Part shown: piece by piece, positions 1 to 11,218 of the stretch
Layout: every line of letters begins with the position of its first letter
How positions within the stretch are numbered: position 1 is the stretch's first letter
Assembly: GCA_025200525.1 (NCBI GenBank)
Contig: CM045759.1
Location: 4,278,001-4,342,000 of the forward strand
Direction: 5' to 3'
DNA from: Camellia lanceoleosa
Lineage: Eukaryota > Streptophyta > Magnoliopsida > Ericales > Theaceae
DNA length: 64,000 nt
Program-made: the position numbers and the translations under genes
Notes under the pieces: model-generated
Told to the model about the DNA's origin: nothing
The model's input: only the letters and a program-made list of their open reading frames with translations
Databases searched by the model: none

Positions 1-1137
1 TTGTCATACCATTTCCCTCTTCCTCGAAGCCAATCGAGGATGAGGGATCTTTGAAAAAAGCTCTGCTGGGGCCAAGTCTTCCACTCTGAATAGAGCAAGT
101 CCTAGACTTTGACTTAGGATGAAAGAGGTTGAGGTCCCCAAAAAAATATCTCTTTGAAAGCGCATCTGAGGTCGTGCTTATACGCCAAGAAGAGTCTGAA
201 GCAGACCATACTGAGATTGATCTTAGAGATAGTGGTTGAGAAAATGAAGTAGCTCTACTAACTTGAGGCGACACAATTTAATATGCAGGGTTGATAATCA
301 AAGTTAATGCCAATGTTTCCGATACTTAAATTTTCTCTTTATATGTACTTTTTCTTGAAGCGGTTCATAACTTTTGGCAATTTTAACAATAACGGGTTTT
401 ATTTTGAGTCGATGTGGCCTGCTATAACTCTGTAATTGAACAAGTTTCCTCCTTGAATGCATGCTTCTTTTACTTTAAGTTTTGTATGCTTCTCTTTGTG
501 TATGCTTACTTCTTTATACCTTATCTTGCATGTTTCCACACTTGGAATATTTTTTGCAATTTTTCAAGTATATCTTAAGCGTGTGTAATCACTTTGGGTT
601 TGGAACATATCCAACATGTATCTCACTCGAGGTCTTGCCCTTTAAATGGTTATCTCGAACCCACTTACCTCGAGTTCACCTTTTGTTGTGATCTCGACCC
701 CACTTGAGCACTTTACAAAAATTCTTTGAATTTCAACAAGTATTACTTCATACCACTTGCCCAATACTTGTTGTCTTTTAAAACTTCATTCTTTTAACCA
801 CCTCCAAGCCTTGACATCCTGCAGTTTGGTTATCTTGGGTAACAAATACCTCGGGTATCCCACGATACTGATTTACCTCGAGTTGACTTTTAACTTGTAA
901 GAATTGTTGTAAAATTTGATTTTTTACACCAAATGATGTCAAGCCTATTCCTCATTCTGCTTTTTTGCCCCCATAATGTGAACCTAGTACTACTTATGTT
1001 CACATTAAGCTTATCACGTCTCTTCTCTTTTTTTTTTTTTCTTCTTTTTTGGCCAAAAGAAATCTCGATTCAAACAAATCCTGGCGAGGGTTTTTCTACA
1101 TCGGTGTCTTTGTTAATCCAGAGAAAGCTAAGATCCA
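1..1137. other. Non-coding 3' region of element A
   Basis: I see no coding domain. The stretch has several CTCGAG-containing sites between about 620 and 890 (actcgaggtc, acctcgagttcac, acctcgagttgac) and a T-rich tract near 1,025. It most likely belongs to the long 3' non-coding part of element A. Confidence 0.45.
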
Positions 1138-1388
1138 AAACTTAGTTCAACTCTGTCATATGGCCGAGTCTAAGTTATTCATCATGTTTTATTAGGAAAC
1201 ATTGCAAAACTTAGTTCAAATCTACCCATATGGTGAAGTCTAGAAGTTATTCATCATGTTTCAAGGTAGGAAATATCATGCCAAACTTAATTCAACTCTA
1301 CCATATGGTAAGTGTTAATTCAACTCTACCTATGGCGGGTCTAAGTTATTAAATCATGTTTACTATCGGAACATCGTCATAAAACTTT
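1138..1388. repeat. Four diverged tandem repeats downstream of integrase
   Basis: A unit of about 70 bp starting aacttagttcaactct, with catatgg, gtctaagttatt and catcatgtt inside, occurs about four times with indels (starting near 1,138, 1,207, 1,283 and 1,312). It lies between the integrase and the missing 3' LTR of element A. Tat-lineage elements are known for tandem repeats in this 3' non-coding region. Confidence 0.7.
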
Positions 1389-1599
1389 CTTAGTCCTATC
1401 GCATAAGCTGGGGTTTTATTAAAACTTGACTAGTACATAAATCTCTAAATAACAAAAACAAATGATAGAAACACTTCAAATAGCAAGTGTTACTGGGTCT
1501 TGACAACTCCTTAGCATCGGTGTCTTCTAGCCGATATGCTCTATTGCGACAGAATGATTAGGTGAGGCCCTTCCGATTTGGGCCAAGCTTGCCCTCCCT

Positions 1600-2570
1600 G
1601 GGATCCTTCTTGTTCAAACGACTTTTCTAGGGCAGGGTCTGACCTGAACTCCTTGGGTTGACATTCTTGTTGTAAGCCCTAGTAACTGGCTTGGTATGCC
1701 CCGAATTGTTGCTCTCTTCCTTCTTTCGTCCAACAGGTCGAGATCTTGGGAGAATGCCTCGTTGGTCCCATTCTCCACTCCTTGGGTTACGATTCGAGGA
1801 TAAACCTCTAATGGGATGGCCTTTGGTGCCATATGCCATGACAAAGAACTTCCTAGTTAATCTTCTTGGCGTAATCCGATATGCCCATAACACATTGAGT
1901 AATTCCTCACCCACTTGCCCTTATTAGCTTCCGACCTCTTCTTGATCCCATCAAGATGGTCTTGTTAAGATGCTTGCGACCATTACTTTGAGGAAAACTA
2001 GGAGTAGAGTAATAGTTCTTAATCTTGTATTTTGCACAAAAGCTCTTAATCAGCTTACTGTCAAACTGAGTGCCATTATTTGTTATGATGGCTCTTGGGA
2101 TCCTAAACCTGGTTATTATGTTCTTCCGGATAAAGTTTTCACATCAATATCTTGAATCTTAGCATGAGGTTGACCTCTACCCACTTTGTAAAAGTAGTTT
2201 ATGGCTACTAGCTTAAGAACCTTGTCCGATTGCCTAGGGCGATTGGTCCCCACCAGTCCATGCTCCATGGGCAAATGGCCAAGGTTTGGATACTAGGTTT
2301 AGATTTGTTGATGGTGATGTATCAAAGTGCAAACCTCTAACACTTCTCACACTTCTAACATAGGTTTGACATCCTTTTGCATGTGTGGCCACAGTATCCC
2401 CCATGATATGGCTCTATGGACAAGTGACTGCCCCTACATGGCTACAAACTCTTTCATGGATCTCATATAAAGTCTCTACTTGAGAGGGATGCACCACTTG
2501 GAGTAGAGGTCTAATGAAGGATCTTTTTGTATAGATGGCCTTACGTTGACAAAGCGAACACAGGTGACTT
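1600..2570 (-). pseudogene. Integrase remnant of element A
   Basis: On the minus strand, around 2,380-2,570, pieces of the zinc-binding region occur (YEIHERVCSHVG, HAKGCQTYVRS). Around 2,210-2,290 is the start of the core (SKPWPFAHGAWTGGD). Near 1,860-1,914 is LLNVLWAYRITPRR, the conserved block after the catalytic core. The DDE residues cannot be followed because of stops and frameshifts. Confidence 0.65.
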
Positions 2571-2689
2571 TAACTGGTTTTGTGTGCCTCTTTTTTGGTC
2601 GTTTAGCGATCTATCTTCTTTGAGGAACACAACGATGGCGTCCATCTAGCTCGGACCCATTTCCATGCACATTGTTTCGTACTCTGTTA

Positions 2690-3239
2690 TCAGAGGCTTT
2701 ACACTTGGGCCTGACAAACAATCAACTATTATTATCCTTGCCTCACCTGATTTCATTGCACTAGCTAGGTTTGCCAAAGGCATCGGCATGGCATTTGTTG
2801 TCATCGGCTAACCAGTATGGTGGTAATCCTAGAACAATGTGAGCAGCCTGACAACCTCTTTGACATAGGCTATCATCCTTTCATCTCGGGCTGCGTACTC
2901 GCCCGTTGCTTGATTCACAATAAGTTAGAGTCACGGAAGATTACTACCTCATCGACTTCCATAGCTCACGCTAATTGCGATCCTAATCAGCGCCTTATAC
3001 TTTGCTTCGTTGTTTGAGGCCTTGAACACCAAACAAATAGATTACTCAACCATTCACTAGTCTGGCAATATCAACACCACTCCTGCCCCCGCTCCCTGAC
3101 CGTTTGAACTTCCATCAACAAATAGGCAGAAGGAGTCGCTGATGTAGATGTCGCAGGGTTTTGGTTTCTCTTCCTTCTTCTGTTTTGCTGGATTGGGTTC
3201 CTTTGGCCCAATTGGGTCTCTTCCTATTCTCCTAAACAT
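2690..3239 (-). pseudogene. RNase H remnant of element A
   Basis: The minus strand reads FCLFVDGSSNGQGAGAGVVL, the first conserved block of the Tat/Athila-type RNase H with its catalytic Asp. After a stop come recognisable pieces FKASNNEAKYKALI, the block with the catalytic Glu, and VNQATGEYAARDERM. The domain is broken by stops. Confidence 0.75.
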
Positions 3240-4416
3240 CCTAAGCCGCTGCTCAACAGAGCCCGCCTTGGGATTGCGCCAAGAGTGAACTCGGCCACAA
3301 AGTTGGCTAGCACTTGGCCCTTGATTGTTGTTCTAGGCCTGAACTCTAAGTCGTATTGGCCCAGCACCACTGCCCATCTGGCTATTCTACTTGTCAGATC
3401 TCCATCTTGCGATAAACAGGGGACTTCAAGGGATGCTCGATTCGGCCACCACAATCTTGTAGGCTTAGAAGTAGTGATTTAGCTTTTAGAAGCCATCACT
3501 AGGACTAGTGTCAACTTTCTGGGAAAGTACTTGGTTTCTGCACTTGCTAGGGTTTTACTCACATAGTATACTGCCTTTTGCTCTCCCTCCTCTTCTCAAA
3601 TTATAACCGTACTTACTTCGTGGTCTGAAATTGCCAAGTATAAGAACAATTCTTCTCTAGGTATTAGATTTGATAGGCTGGAGCGATTATCAGTACCTTT
3701 TCAAGTCGGCTAAAAGGCGACTTCATTACTCTTCGTCCTGAAGAAATGCGTGGCCTTCTTTAACAATTGAAAAAACGACTTGCATTTATCAAAACTTCGG
3801 CTGATAAATCTATTCAAGGCTACTGCCTTGCTGGCAAAATCTGGACCTGCTTGGCTGATGTCGGGCTTTTAAAATCTAAGATAGCCTTGATCTAATTTGG
3901 GTTTGCTTCTATGTCCCTCTGGTGACCAAGTATTCGAAATTTCTGGGACCGAACTCCAAATGCACATTTTGAAGCATTGAGTCGAGATATCTTCTTAGGA
4001 TATCAAGACTACCTTCAAGTCGGTTAGATGGTTCCTAGGTCCTTTGGTTTTCCACGACCATGTCATCAATGTGAACCTCTCTTGTCTTCCTAATAGATGC
4101 TTAAACATCTTGGTCACTAACTTGTTGGTAGGTTGCTCTTGCATTTTTAACACGAAAGACATCACTCTGTAATAATAAAGTCCTTTTGGGGTGATAAATG
4201 TTGTATTCTCTTCATCCAGGACATACATTGCTATCTGGTGGTAGCCTCTGTATCGTCAAAAAACTCATCCTCCATGCCACAGTGGCATCGCTTCTTGATC
4301 AATTTTAGGCGGTGAAAAAGTTCTTAGGGCAAGCCTTATTGATTTGGTGAAGTACATGAGACCACTTTACTTGATGTTCTTCTTTTTCACAACTACTATG
4401 TTACGATATTTGTAGC
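3240..4416 (-). pseudogene. C-terminal RT half of element A
   Basis: Right after the solo LTR the minus strand resumes the RT with IVVVKKKN, then a corrupted palm region, then the segment ENTTFITPKGLYYYRVMSF, matching the conserved SFIT-GLYCYKVMPFGL block, and NKLVTKMFKHLLG. Further on are AISDHEVSTVI, the connection-domain motif, and RIARWAVVLGQYDLEFRPR. The YxDD catalytic segment is not intact. Several stops and frameshifts make this a pseudogene. Confidence 0.75.
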
Positions 4417-5429
4417 TCGACTTTTTCGTGCCCCTTTTAGGAAGATGATAAGCCCTACGCTCGGATTCATGATTACGAATCGATCTCACAAGTGCAATGT
4501 GAAATAGATAAATACCAAGAGTCCCAATCGGCAAATCTTTTTGAAAAATCGATTTTGATTCAAATTGCCAAAAATGGATTGTTTTGCCAAATACAAAGTC
4601 GACACCTAAATATTTTTGAAAAATTTAGGAAACCCATGACTTCGTGCCAAAGGCCACATATCCGTCATCGCCAAGATTGTCTCGGCTCGAGAACTTAGAT
4701 CTGAGAGGAAAGGTCATGAATTGAGCACCCCTCATCCAATCAAAGATCGGCATCTACTAATCATGATATGAATCTTATGTACATTATATACTCTTGTTTC
4801 AATTTATTAGGCTTACATTACTATGTGATACGTGCACACACAAGTATAGACTAACTTTGTAGAATTGGAACATTTGATTCATGTTTGTTTTTGAAAATTA
4901 TTTTGAATATGTACAACTTGAAAAAGTGATGCATATAAACATTAATCAAATTATTCAATTCAAGTAATTAGCCTTCATCCAGCATTGAGATAGTTATAAC
5001 ATTTAAGCAATTAGTCTCATAGCAAGCATGCTGAACATGGCAACATCAATATCGATATGCTAAAACCGATAAAACACTTAGTACTCCAAGTCAAAAAAAA
5101 CTAGTTAGAAAAATGCGATTCTAACTATGCGATATGACTAATGCAACACATGCGATATGCAATTTACTAGGATCGCTACTAATATGGCAAATGAAGTAAT
5201 TTAATAGCATCTTGATTACGTATTCAAATAATGTTTAACTAACAATGCAAGTTAGAATGATGCGCCGAGCCTCAGTGCATGCAATACAAGTAGATGCAAA
5301 TCATGAAATATGTTAAACAAAACATGATATCCTAAACTAACCATCATAAGTTAGTAAATAAAAGGGAGAAAACATGGAGTTGAAAGGCATACACATTATT
5401 ACAACATTGTGCCCTCATATAAGAAGGCA

Positions 5430-5640
5430 CAAAGGAACTAACTAATTAGCTAACTAATTAAAGCTAAGCTAATTATTACAAAAGAAATTAAATTAGCTAA
5501 ACTACTTAACTAATTATTATAACAACAAATTAATTAACTAATCTAACTAATTAAAATAATTACAACACGAGACAAATTAGCCATTCTAACTAATTACTTA
5601 CAAAATCACTATTTTAAGCACAATGCTAATATTGTTACAA
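5430..5640. repeat. Low-complexity TTAATTAGCTAA-rich tract
   Basis: This part of the solo LTR is dominated by variants of taactaattagc and aattaactaat. I see no coding sequence or sharp repeat unit. Confidence 0.6.
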
Positions 5641-7240
5641 CACGGATCCCAAGGCTCGATGGAAGGCTCATGCATGAATGCGGTTTCCACCAAAAAAAGT
5701 CACCGTTTCTATTGCTGAATGCTTTTGTTGCATAGTATAACACATGCACTGATTTCCAACTCGGACCAACTCATTGCCTTGAGAGAACACTATTTGATTA
5801 CCTTTGGTGGCGGAGGGCTTGCCGACCCGATGCGAACTTCTTCTTTAACGAAGAGCAAATAGAAGCGAAGCGATGTATTCTCAAGGGTTTGTTTGCCTGA
5901 TTTACCTCTCTTTATCATCAAACAGCTCAAAGAAATAGTAAACTTGGTTCACAAACTATCAATCTATACAATTTCATTGCATGATGGTCCATAAACCAAA
6001 GCGTGCAAGTTCAATAAATGCAATAAAACAAGACTTTCAAAACCACCTCCTTATCATGAAAGATCAAGGGAAGTAGTTGACAATGAATCTTGAACCATTT
6101 TCATCACTAATGAGTATGAAATGACTCAAGACTCAAGGGTTCAATTAACGTCCGATTGAACTCAAACAAGTTATTATCTTGCATCATTTCTAACCTCAAT
6201 TTTATTACTCTATTTTAGATTACCATCAATTCTTTAGTCAGTTGAGTCCAAAAGGTGAAGTTAAGTCCTCTAATGGAAAGAGGGCTCAAACCAAGAGTTG
6301 TTTTAGGCATGAAAGAGACATCATACCGTTGGTAATGAACTCACAAAGGAATTAAACCATTAAGCATGACATCTCAATCTCATGCTTAAATACACAAGTA
6401 GTTTGAAACCACTTTCAACGCAAAACAAAAGTTAAGAAAGGAGGGAGATTGCAGGGGTGATTAAGAGTGATCATAAGTATGGAAAGCCATAAATAAATGC
6501 AATCAACTCAAACAAGATGATGTCTAAGGCCTAAAACACCAAACTCATTAGGACAATTACATTACAAACATGCAAAAGCAAAGCTTAAATGCAACAAACA
6601 CTTAAAGATAGTCTAAAAATCTAAAGTTCTAAAACATCTTTGGAATTAAGACAAAAATAAGCTAGATTAATAAGCTAAAACATGGATCATACTAGGCTAG
6701 TAAGCAAAACACAAGGAGGGGAGACTAACCCCTTCAATTTTATACTTCAAACCATGATTTTAGTCACTAAAATAACTCTAAAAATCAGTGTTTAAAAGCT
6801 CAAAAAAAGATAGTGCAAAAGTAGGAAACACAAGGGTAAAGGCTTTGAGAGCAAGGTGTAAAGAAGGGTGAACCAACCCTTAACCTTTATTGGCCTTAAA
6901 ACCCAAGTTTCAGCCAAAAAATCTGAGTTTTTATAGCCCAAAATAGTTGGAAAAGCTTGAGGGAAAGAGTAGATACAATAAGTAAAGAGGCAAAGCCTTA
7001 TATCTTTTGAAGAGGAGATCACTTCCAAGTAATAAACCAATGCAAACACACCATCAAGAGCTCAAGCAAGACTCAAAGATACCTCAGCTCAAAGATGAAG
7101 AGGTTTGGTTAAGAGTACATAAGCAAAGGTGAAGGATAATAAGCAAGGGTTGAGAAATTTGTAAGAGAGAGAGAGAATTGTAGAGAGGAAAAATTTTGCT
7201 CCAAAATTTTTCTAACCTTCAAAAATGAGAGGGAGGTCAT

Positions 7241-7250
7241 CTATATATAG
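7241..7250 (-). promoter_or_regulatory. TATA box in the solo LTR
   Basis: CTATATATAG, itself a palindrome, lies about 400 bp inside the TGTAGACACC end. That is a normal place for the U3 promoter if the LTR is on the minus strand. Confidence 0.5.
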
Positions 7251-7359
7251 AAAACATGAATTTCCCTCATAAATATCCAACCATACACGCAGGAACAGAT
7301 GTAAGCATTTGTGCAAATAGTTGGCACAATTGTCACAAAATATCTGCAAAAGACATTGG

Positions 7360-7460
7360 TGGCCGGCAGACCATCACTAGTGGTCGACAAGCCACATCAT
7401 TGGCCGACAACCAGAAGTGATGGCCGGTAGCCCAAAGCAATGGCCGGCAAGCCACCAGGG
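7360..7460. repeat. Short tandem array with GGCCGRCA core
   Basis: About four diverged copies of a 24-27 bp unit with the core tggccggcaagcc or tggccgacaac occur here. The array lies 110-220 bp upstream of the TATA box of the solo LTR, so in its sense direction it falls in U3. Repeats in U3 often act as enhancers in LTR elements; that role is inference. Confidence 0.6.
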
Positions 7461-7652
7461 GTTGCAGGCTTGAAGATCACTGGGTTTGAGTCCAAAACGA
7501 AGGTAACAGGGGTGTAGGGTTTGAAAGACTCAAAGCTGTGGCATTCCACTGAAGACTTCGAGCACTTGACAAGCATATAAAATCATCATTGGGTGTGCAA
7601 GCGATGATGTCCAAGTCGCAAAGATCATCAAAAATGGGGTGTCTACAATAGC

Positions 7653-8056
7653 TATGTTTGGTAGTTCATCTCCCGAATGGGCTTGGTTTCCAACAACTTG
7701 TCCACTTCCTCCTTGACTACTTCCATATATACTAATATAGGGCTTCTCATTTCATTTGGATGAGGTTTTGCCGACCTGTCTACATTGAGCCTATGGCAAG
7801 TGACCTTGGGGTCGATGCCTGACATCTCATAGAGCGTCCAAGCAAACACTTCTATGTTTGCTTGCAAGAAAGTCTCTAATTCTCTTTCCTTCTCCTCGGC
7901 CAAGCTTTGGTAGAAGAGGAAAAGCTCTCCATTATCTTCTTGGACCAAAATCTTCTTCAAAAGCTTCCTTACTCTTGTAGAAGCTTGTTCCTTGCAGACA
8001 TCATCTAGAACCTCTATGTCCTCATCTTCAAGTTCTCTTGTCTGCTTCTCGCGCAT
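7653..8056 (-). pseudogene. N-terminal RT region of element A
   Basis: A 134-residue minus-strand reading frame covers the linker and start of the reverse transcriptase. It has ETFLQANIEVFAWTLYEMSGIDP and then VDKLLETKPIREM, matching the conserved segment before the first RT motifs of plant Ty3/gypsy elements. The frame ends in a stop where the solo LTR begins. The rest of the RT resumes at 4,416, so the LTR landed inside the RT gene. Confidence 0.8.
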
Positions 8057-8149
8057 TGTAGGTGGACTTCATTGCTACCATGGTGCAATTTTTGCTGCAC
8101 TTGATCCTCTAACTTTCTTAATCCTATGTTGGGTTGGGAATTACAGCGG

Positions 8150-8870
8150 TTGGTGCGACATTGAAGAACAACCCTTATTGCGTACAACCACGGTCTTTCC
8201 AAAATAACTTTATGAGGAGAGAGTGTCAATTCTTAAACTCGTATTTACCTTTTTGGTGCACACTGCACCTCTAAATCCGTGGCTCGTAGAGGCCATGCCG
8301 GTATTCTATTGAATCCAACCATCGGGCTGTTGGATTGTCCCAGATCATCTGGGTGAAGGCCAAGCTCTTTGTAACATCTAACATACATGATGTCACAAGA
8401 ATTGCATTGATCAACTAGTATGCGTCTCACCTGGCACTCTCCAATCTTCAATGTTATTACCAGGGCATCGTTGTGTGGATGCTAGTGCAGCGTTGAGGGA
8501 ACAACCCTTATTGCGTGCAACCACGGTCTACCCAAAATAACATTGTAAGGGGAGGGGGTATCAATTACTGTAAACTCCATGTTTACCTTCTTGGTTCCTG
8601 CCTGCAACTCTAAATTCGTGGTTCCTAGAGACCATGTTGGCGTTCCGTTGAATCTAACCATCGGGCTGTTGGATTGTTCCAAATTATTTGGGTAAAGGCC
8701 AAGCTCCTTGTAACATCTAATATACATGATGTCACAAGAACTGCCTTGATCAACCAGTATGCATCTCACCTGGCACTCTCTAATCTTCAGTGTTATTACC
8801 AGGCCATCGTTGTGTAGATGCTGTACCATATTTAGGTCTAACTCAATAAAAGAAACCATTGGTCCCTGGT
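8150..8870 (-). pseudogene. Aspartic protease remnant of element A, domain duplicated
   Basis: The minus strand encodes a retropepsin-like segment. The upstream copy (8,482-8,859) reads LKIRECQVRCILVDQGSSCDIM, with DQGSS in place of the usual D-T/S-G active site, then SPYNVILGRPWLHAIRVV, the ILGRxWL motif near the C-terminus of plant retrotransposon proteases. A second, more decayed copy follows (8,014-8,451) with ILVDQCNSCDIM and VILERPWLYAIRVV. Both copies have altered or broken active-site surroundings. Confidence 0.75.
8160..8825. repeat. Tandem duplication of about 335 bp over the protease domain
   Basis: Two blocks, about 8,160-8,492 and 8,493-8,825, match along their length. Both contain gaacaacccttattgcg near one end and tgttattaccagg near the other. 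By eye they differ at roughly one base in ten, so the duplication is old. Exact ends need an alignment. Confidence 0.85.
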
Positions 8871-9239
8871 ACTCACTTGTCTTAGGCTTCTTCTGCTAAA
8901 CCTGATACACGTGCTGTAGGTGCCTTACTCTTTGAGTCTCCTCGTGCATCATTTTCATTGACCTTGAATGAATCATTGATCACCAAGGTCCATCTGCTTG
9001 CTGCAGTGGCGGTGGTGGAGGAGGTGCTGCTAGTGCTTGGGAAAGCCTTGCATGCTCTTCCCTTGTCCTGGCCTCATCTATTAGGTCTCTTAAGTGACCC
9101 TGTCTGGTCAGATCCTCTAAGTGCGTCTTTAGAGCCCTATAACCTTAAGTCAAGTGCCCGTCCTCATTATAGTAAGCACAATGCTTCCCAAGGCTCCTTC
9201 CCATAAACTCGCAAGGGATCTTCTCGATTAACTTTCATG

Positions 9240-10670
9240 TCTGGTGATTCTTGATCCTTTCAAAAACTTTGTAGATCGGGATCCTGAACACAGTGGTGAC
9301 TGCCTGTGCAGCCCTCAACCCCATTTCTTGCCTATTTAACCAGAATTACCTCGGCCTCGCTTCGGCGAGTCGTTTTTCTTCTCTTACTTTGATGTCTTTG
9401 TTCCTTGCGTTTCCTTTTCTGCCTTGGCATATTTCTCGATTCGTGCCATGAGCTCCTCTATACTTTTTGGTAGAGTTTTTGCTAGCGATTTCCGAAGAGG
9501 GCATTCGTCATCTAGGCTGTTCTTAAAAGACACGGCCGTTAGCTCCTGGTTGCAAGTAGGAATTCGGTTGAACATCTAATAATACCTCTTGGTGGAAGCC
9601 CTAAGGCTTTCACTTTCGCTAATATTCAAAGCCAGTAGGGAGTCTACCCTTAGTGGCTGTAACTTGTTTGTAACAAACCTGGCTAAAAACATCTCAGCCA
9701 GACCTTCTTAACTCTTCATAGTTCCTTTCGGTAACTTATGAAACCAATCAGATACTATCTCCTCAAAGGATGAGGGGAATACCTTGCACAACAACTGCTT
9801 ATTCCTACTCTACAGAGCCATTGAATTCAAATATAAACCAACATGAAAGTTCGGATCGGACTTACCGTCGTATATTTAGAACCTCGGCAAGTGGAACCTC
9901 TTTGGGGCCTCAAATGCATCCAACTCCACCGAGAACGGCGTCCTCGGCTTGATGAGAGATGTGATATCGGCGTTGTGTCGCTTCCTCTGGAGGTAGTCTC
10001 TCAAGTCCTCGCTTCCTCTGGAGGTAGTCTCTCAAGTCCTCTTTTGTTCGGCGATGGCTTGGCTGTCGGCAATTCGGCCTTTTGGCGCTTCTTGTCGGCG
10101 TCATTGTGCATTCTCTTAGACTTCTCTTCGTTCACTGTATCAAAGTAAAGGCTCTTTCCCTAGATATGCTAAGGTTCTTTGACATAGGTCCCCTTGGTTC
10201 GGGGTGTCTTCTGCGACTCGCTTCTCACTAACTTTGCTCACCTGATATGCCAATGTGAGACTCCTTTTCCTTACCATGCTACGGGACTACTGGGATTGTT
10301 TTTGCCCTCGTTTCTGGGCATCATTCTTGGCAGCTGATACCGGCGTGTCCTGGAACAGGAATGGTGGTTGCATTACGTTGTTTTGCATCATGAAGTTGAC
10401 AACCGATTGTAGGTCTGCCAACTTGTTTGCCATCCCTTTTATCTCACCGTCTCTCCTCAAGCATCTATCCTTCCATATCTGGAGGTTGCTTTCGTTGTAA
10501 TACTCATCTTGTCCAGCTTTCTTTGGGGCGTTACCCTCTTTGCCGACATTGTTCTCCCCAGGATTCGGATTCTGTGCTCTTTCATTGCGGTTTTCTTCCT
10601 CGACGTCGGGATCTGCATGCTCACCACTCTCACTGTCTGTCTGTTGTTGGCCATTTATTCTCCTTAAGTT
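9240..10670 (-). pseudogene. gag remnant of element A
   Basis: The capsid/nucleocapsid region of element A is spread over several minus-strand frames. The N-terminal part (about 10,287-10,660) is a polar Glu/Asn-rich stretch ending in a helical segment (ADLQSVVNFMMQ). The following part has the charged RDYLQRKRGLE motif seen before the capsid core in these gags. Then comes a conserved capsid piece (about 9,384-9,575) with FNRIPTCNQELTAVSFKNSL and ARIEKYAKAEKE. A perfect 31-bp tandem duplication at 9,979-10,040 shifts the frame. I see no zinc knuckle. The gene is non-functional. Confidence 0.7.
9979..10040. repeat. Perfect 31-bp tandem duplication within gag
   Basis: Positions 9,979-10,009 and 10,010-10,040 are identical. 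The unit starts cgcttcctctgg and ends tcaagtcct. Because 31 is not a multiple of three, the duplication itself breaks the gag frame. The copies have not diverged, so the event is younger than most of the surrounding decay. Confidence 0.95.
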
Positions 10671-10687
10671 TTCACAAACGGCACCAA
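10671..10687 (-). other. Primer-binding site of element A
   Basis: The minus strand reads TTGGTGCCGTTTGTGAA two bases inside the LTR end. It resembles the TTGGCGCCGTCTGTGGGAA start of plant Tat-type elements with a few substitutions. I did not assign the tRNA. Confidence 0.6.
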
Positions 10688-10689
10688 AC

Positions 10690-11218
10690 TGTGAATGTTG
10701 ATTTCCGACCACACAACCAAATGGGGAATTCAGCTGGAGAGCGCCGTCATAATAGATTAAGCTCAACAACCTGCACAAGAAGGTGATAATCTGGTGATTA
10801 AGTCCATCTGTCTGGCACTCAGATGATCCGTCGATAATCTCTTAAAGATATCAAACAAGTACTTAAACTCACAATTTACCACTCACAGTATGTTATACAT
10901 ACCTGAGACCCACGTGAATGCCTTGCTTTTATAGCCAATACTGACCTGATCCCTTTAGAAGCCTAGCTTCAATGGACTCAGATTCAATGCTTATCCAGGT
11001 CCTTCAGCTAGATAGAGATAAACTCTTCTTGAGACTTATTTTTATCTAGACTGAGATCCCCCAATGTTCTAGGACTCTTGCCCTTTATCTGCTTATCTCA
11101 GATTCCGGTATCCCTGTAGATAACCTCAGCCTAATCGAGATCATCTTGGCAACGTGATCAGGCCACGTGGCACCTCAACTGATACTTGACATCATCTTGT
11201 ACGTCTTTGTCATTCACA
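10690..11218 (-). repeat. 5' LTR of element A
   Basis: This 529-bp segment begins TGTGAATG and ends CATTCACA, an 8-bp perfect terminal inverted repeat. It lies directly outside the primer-binding site that precedes gag. A TATAAAAG box lies inside it in the element's sense direction. The matching 3' LTR must be left of position 1, so LTR divergence cannot be used to date this insertion. Confidence 0.8.
10926..10933 (-). promoter_or_regulatory. TATA box of element A LTR
   Basis: On the minus strand the sequence reads TATTGGCTATAAAAGCAAGG, a good TATAAAAG box with a CCAAT-like ATTGG a few bases upstream. It sits inside the 5' LTR and points toward gag, as expected for the retrotransposon promoter. 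It would place transcription start near position 10,900. Confidence 0.65.

Larger units (their letters stand above)
4417..7647 (-). mobile_element. Probable solo LTR inserted in element A reverse transcriptase
   Basis: This segment of about 3.2 kb has no recognisable coding domain and interrupts an RT sequence whose two halves join across it. In the minus direction it begins TGTAGACACCCC, a common plant LTR start. The flanks are atagc on the right (7,648-7,652) and gtagc on the left (4,412-4,416), four of five matching as a target duplication. A TATA box lies about 400 bp inside. The left terminus reads TCGAC rather than TG, so that end is mutated or my boundary is off by a few bases. I found no second copy of the terminal sequence, which favours a solo LTR over a full element. 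Confidence 0.65.
1..11218 (-). mobile_element. Decayed Ty3/gypsy retrotransposon, Tat/Athila-like (element A)
   Basis: Reading the minus strand from right to left gives a complete LTR, a primer-binding site, gag, protease, reverse transcriptase, RNase H and integrase, then a non-coding tail that leaves the window. The order gag-PR-RT-RNH-INT is that of Ty3/gypsy elements. The RNase H motif FVDGSSNGQGAGAGV and the PBS of the TTGGTGCCGTTTGTG type are typical of the Tat/Athila side of the family. Every domain is broken by stops or frameshifts, so the element cannot make its own proteins. A 3.2-kb LTR-like insertion splits the RT. The 3' LTR and the left target duplication are not visible; the five bases beyond the 5' LTR are aaata (11,219-11,223). 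The lineage is inferred from motifs, not from a phylogeny. Confidence 0.85.

Noticed and set aside
10427..10786. Plus-strand frames of about 100-120 residues over element A gag
   Set aside because: They are antisense to the recognisable gag sequence and carry no motif.
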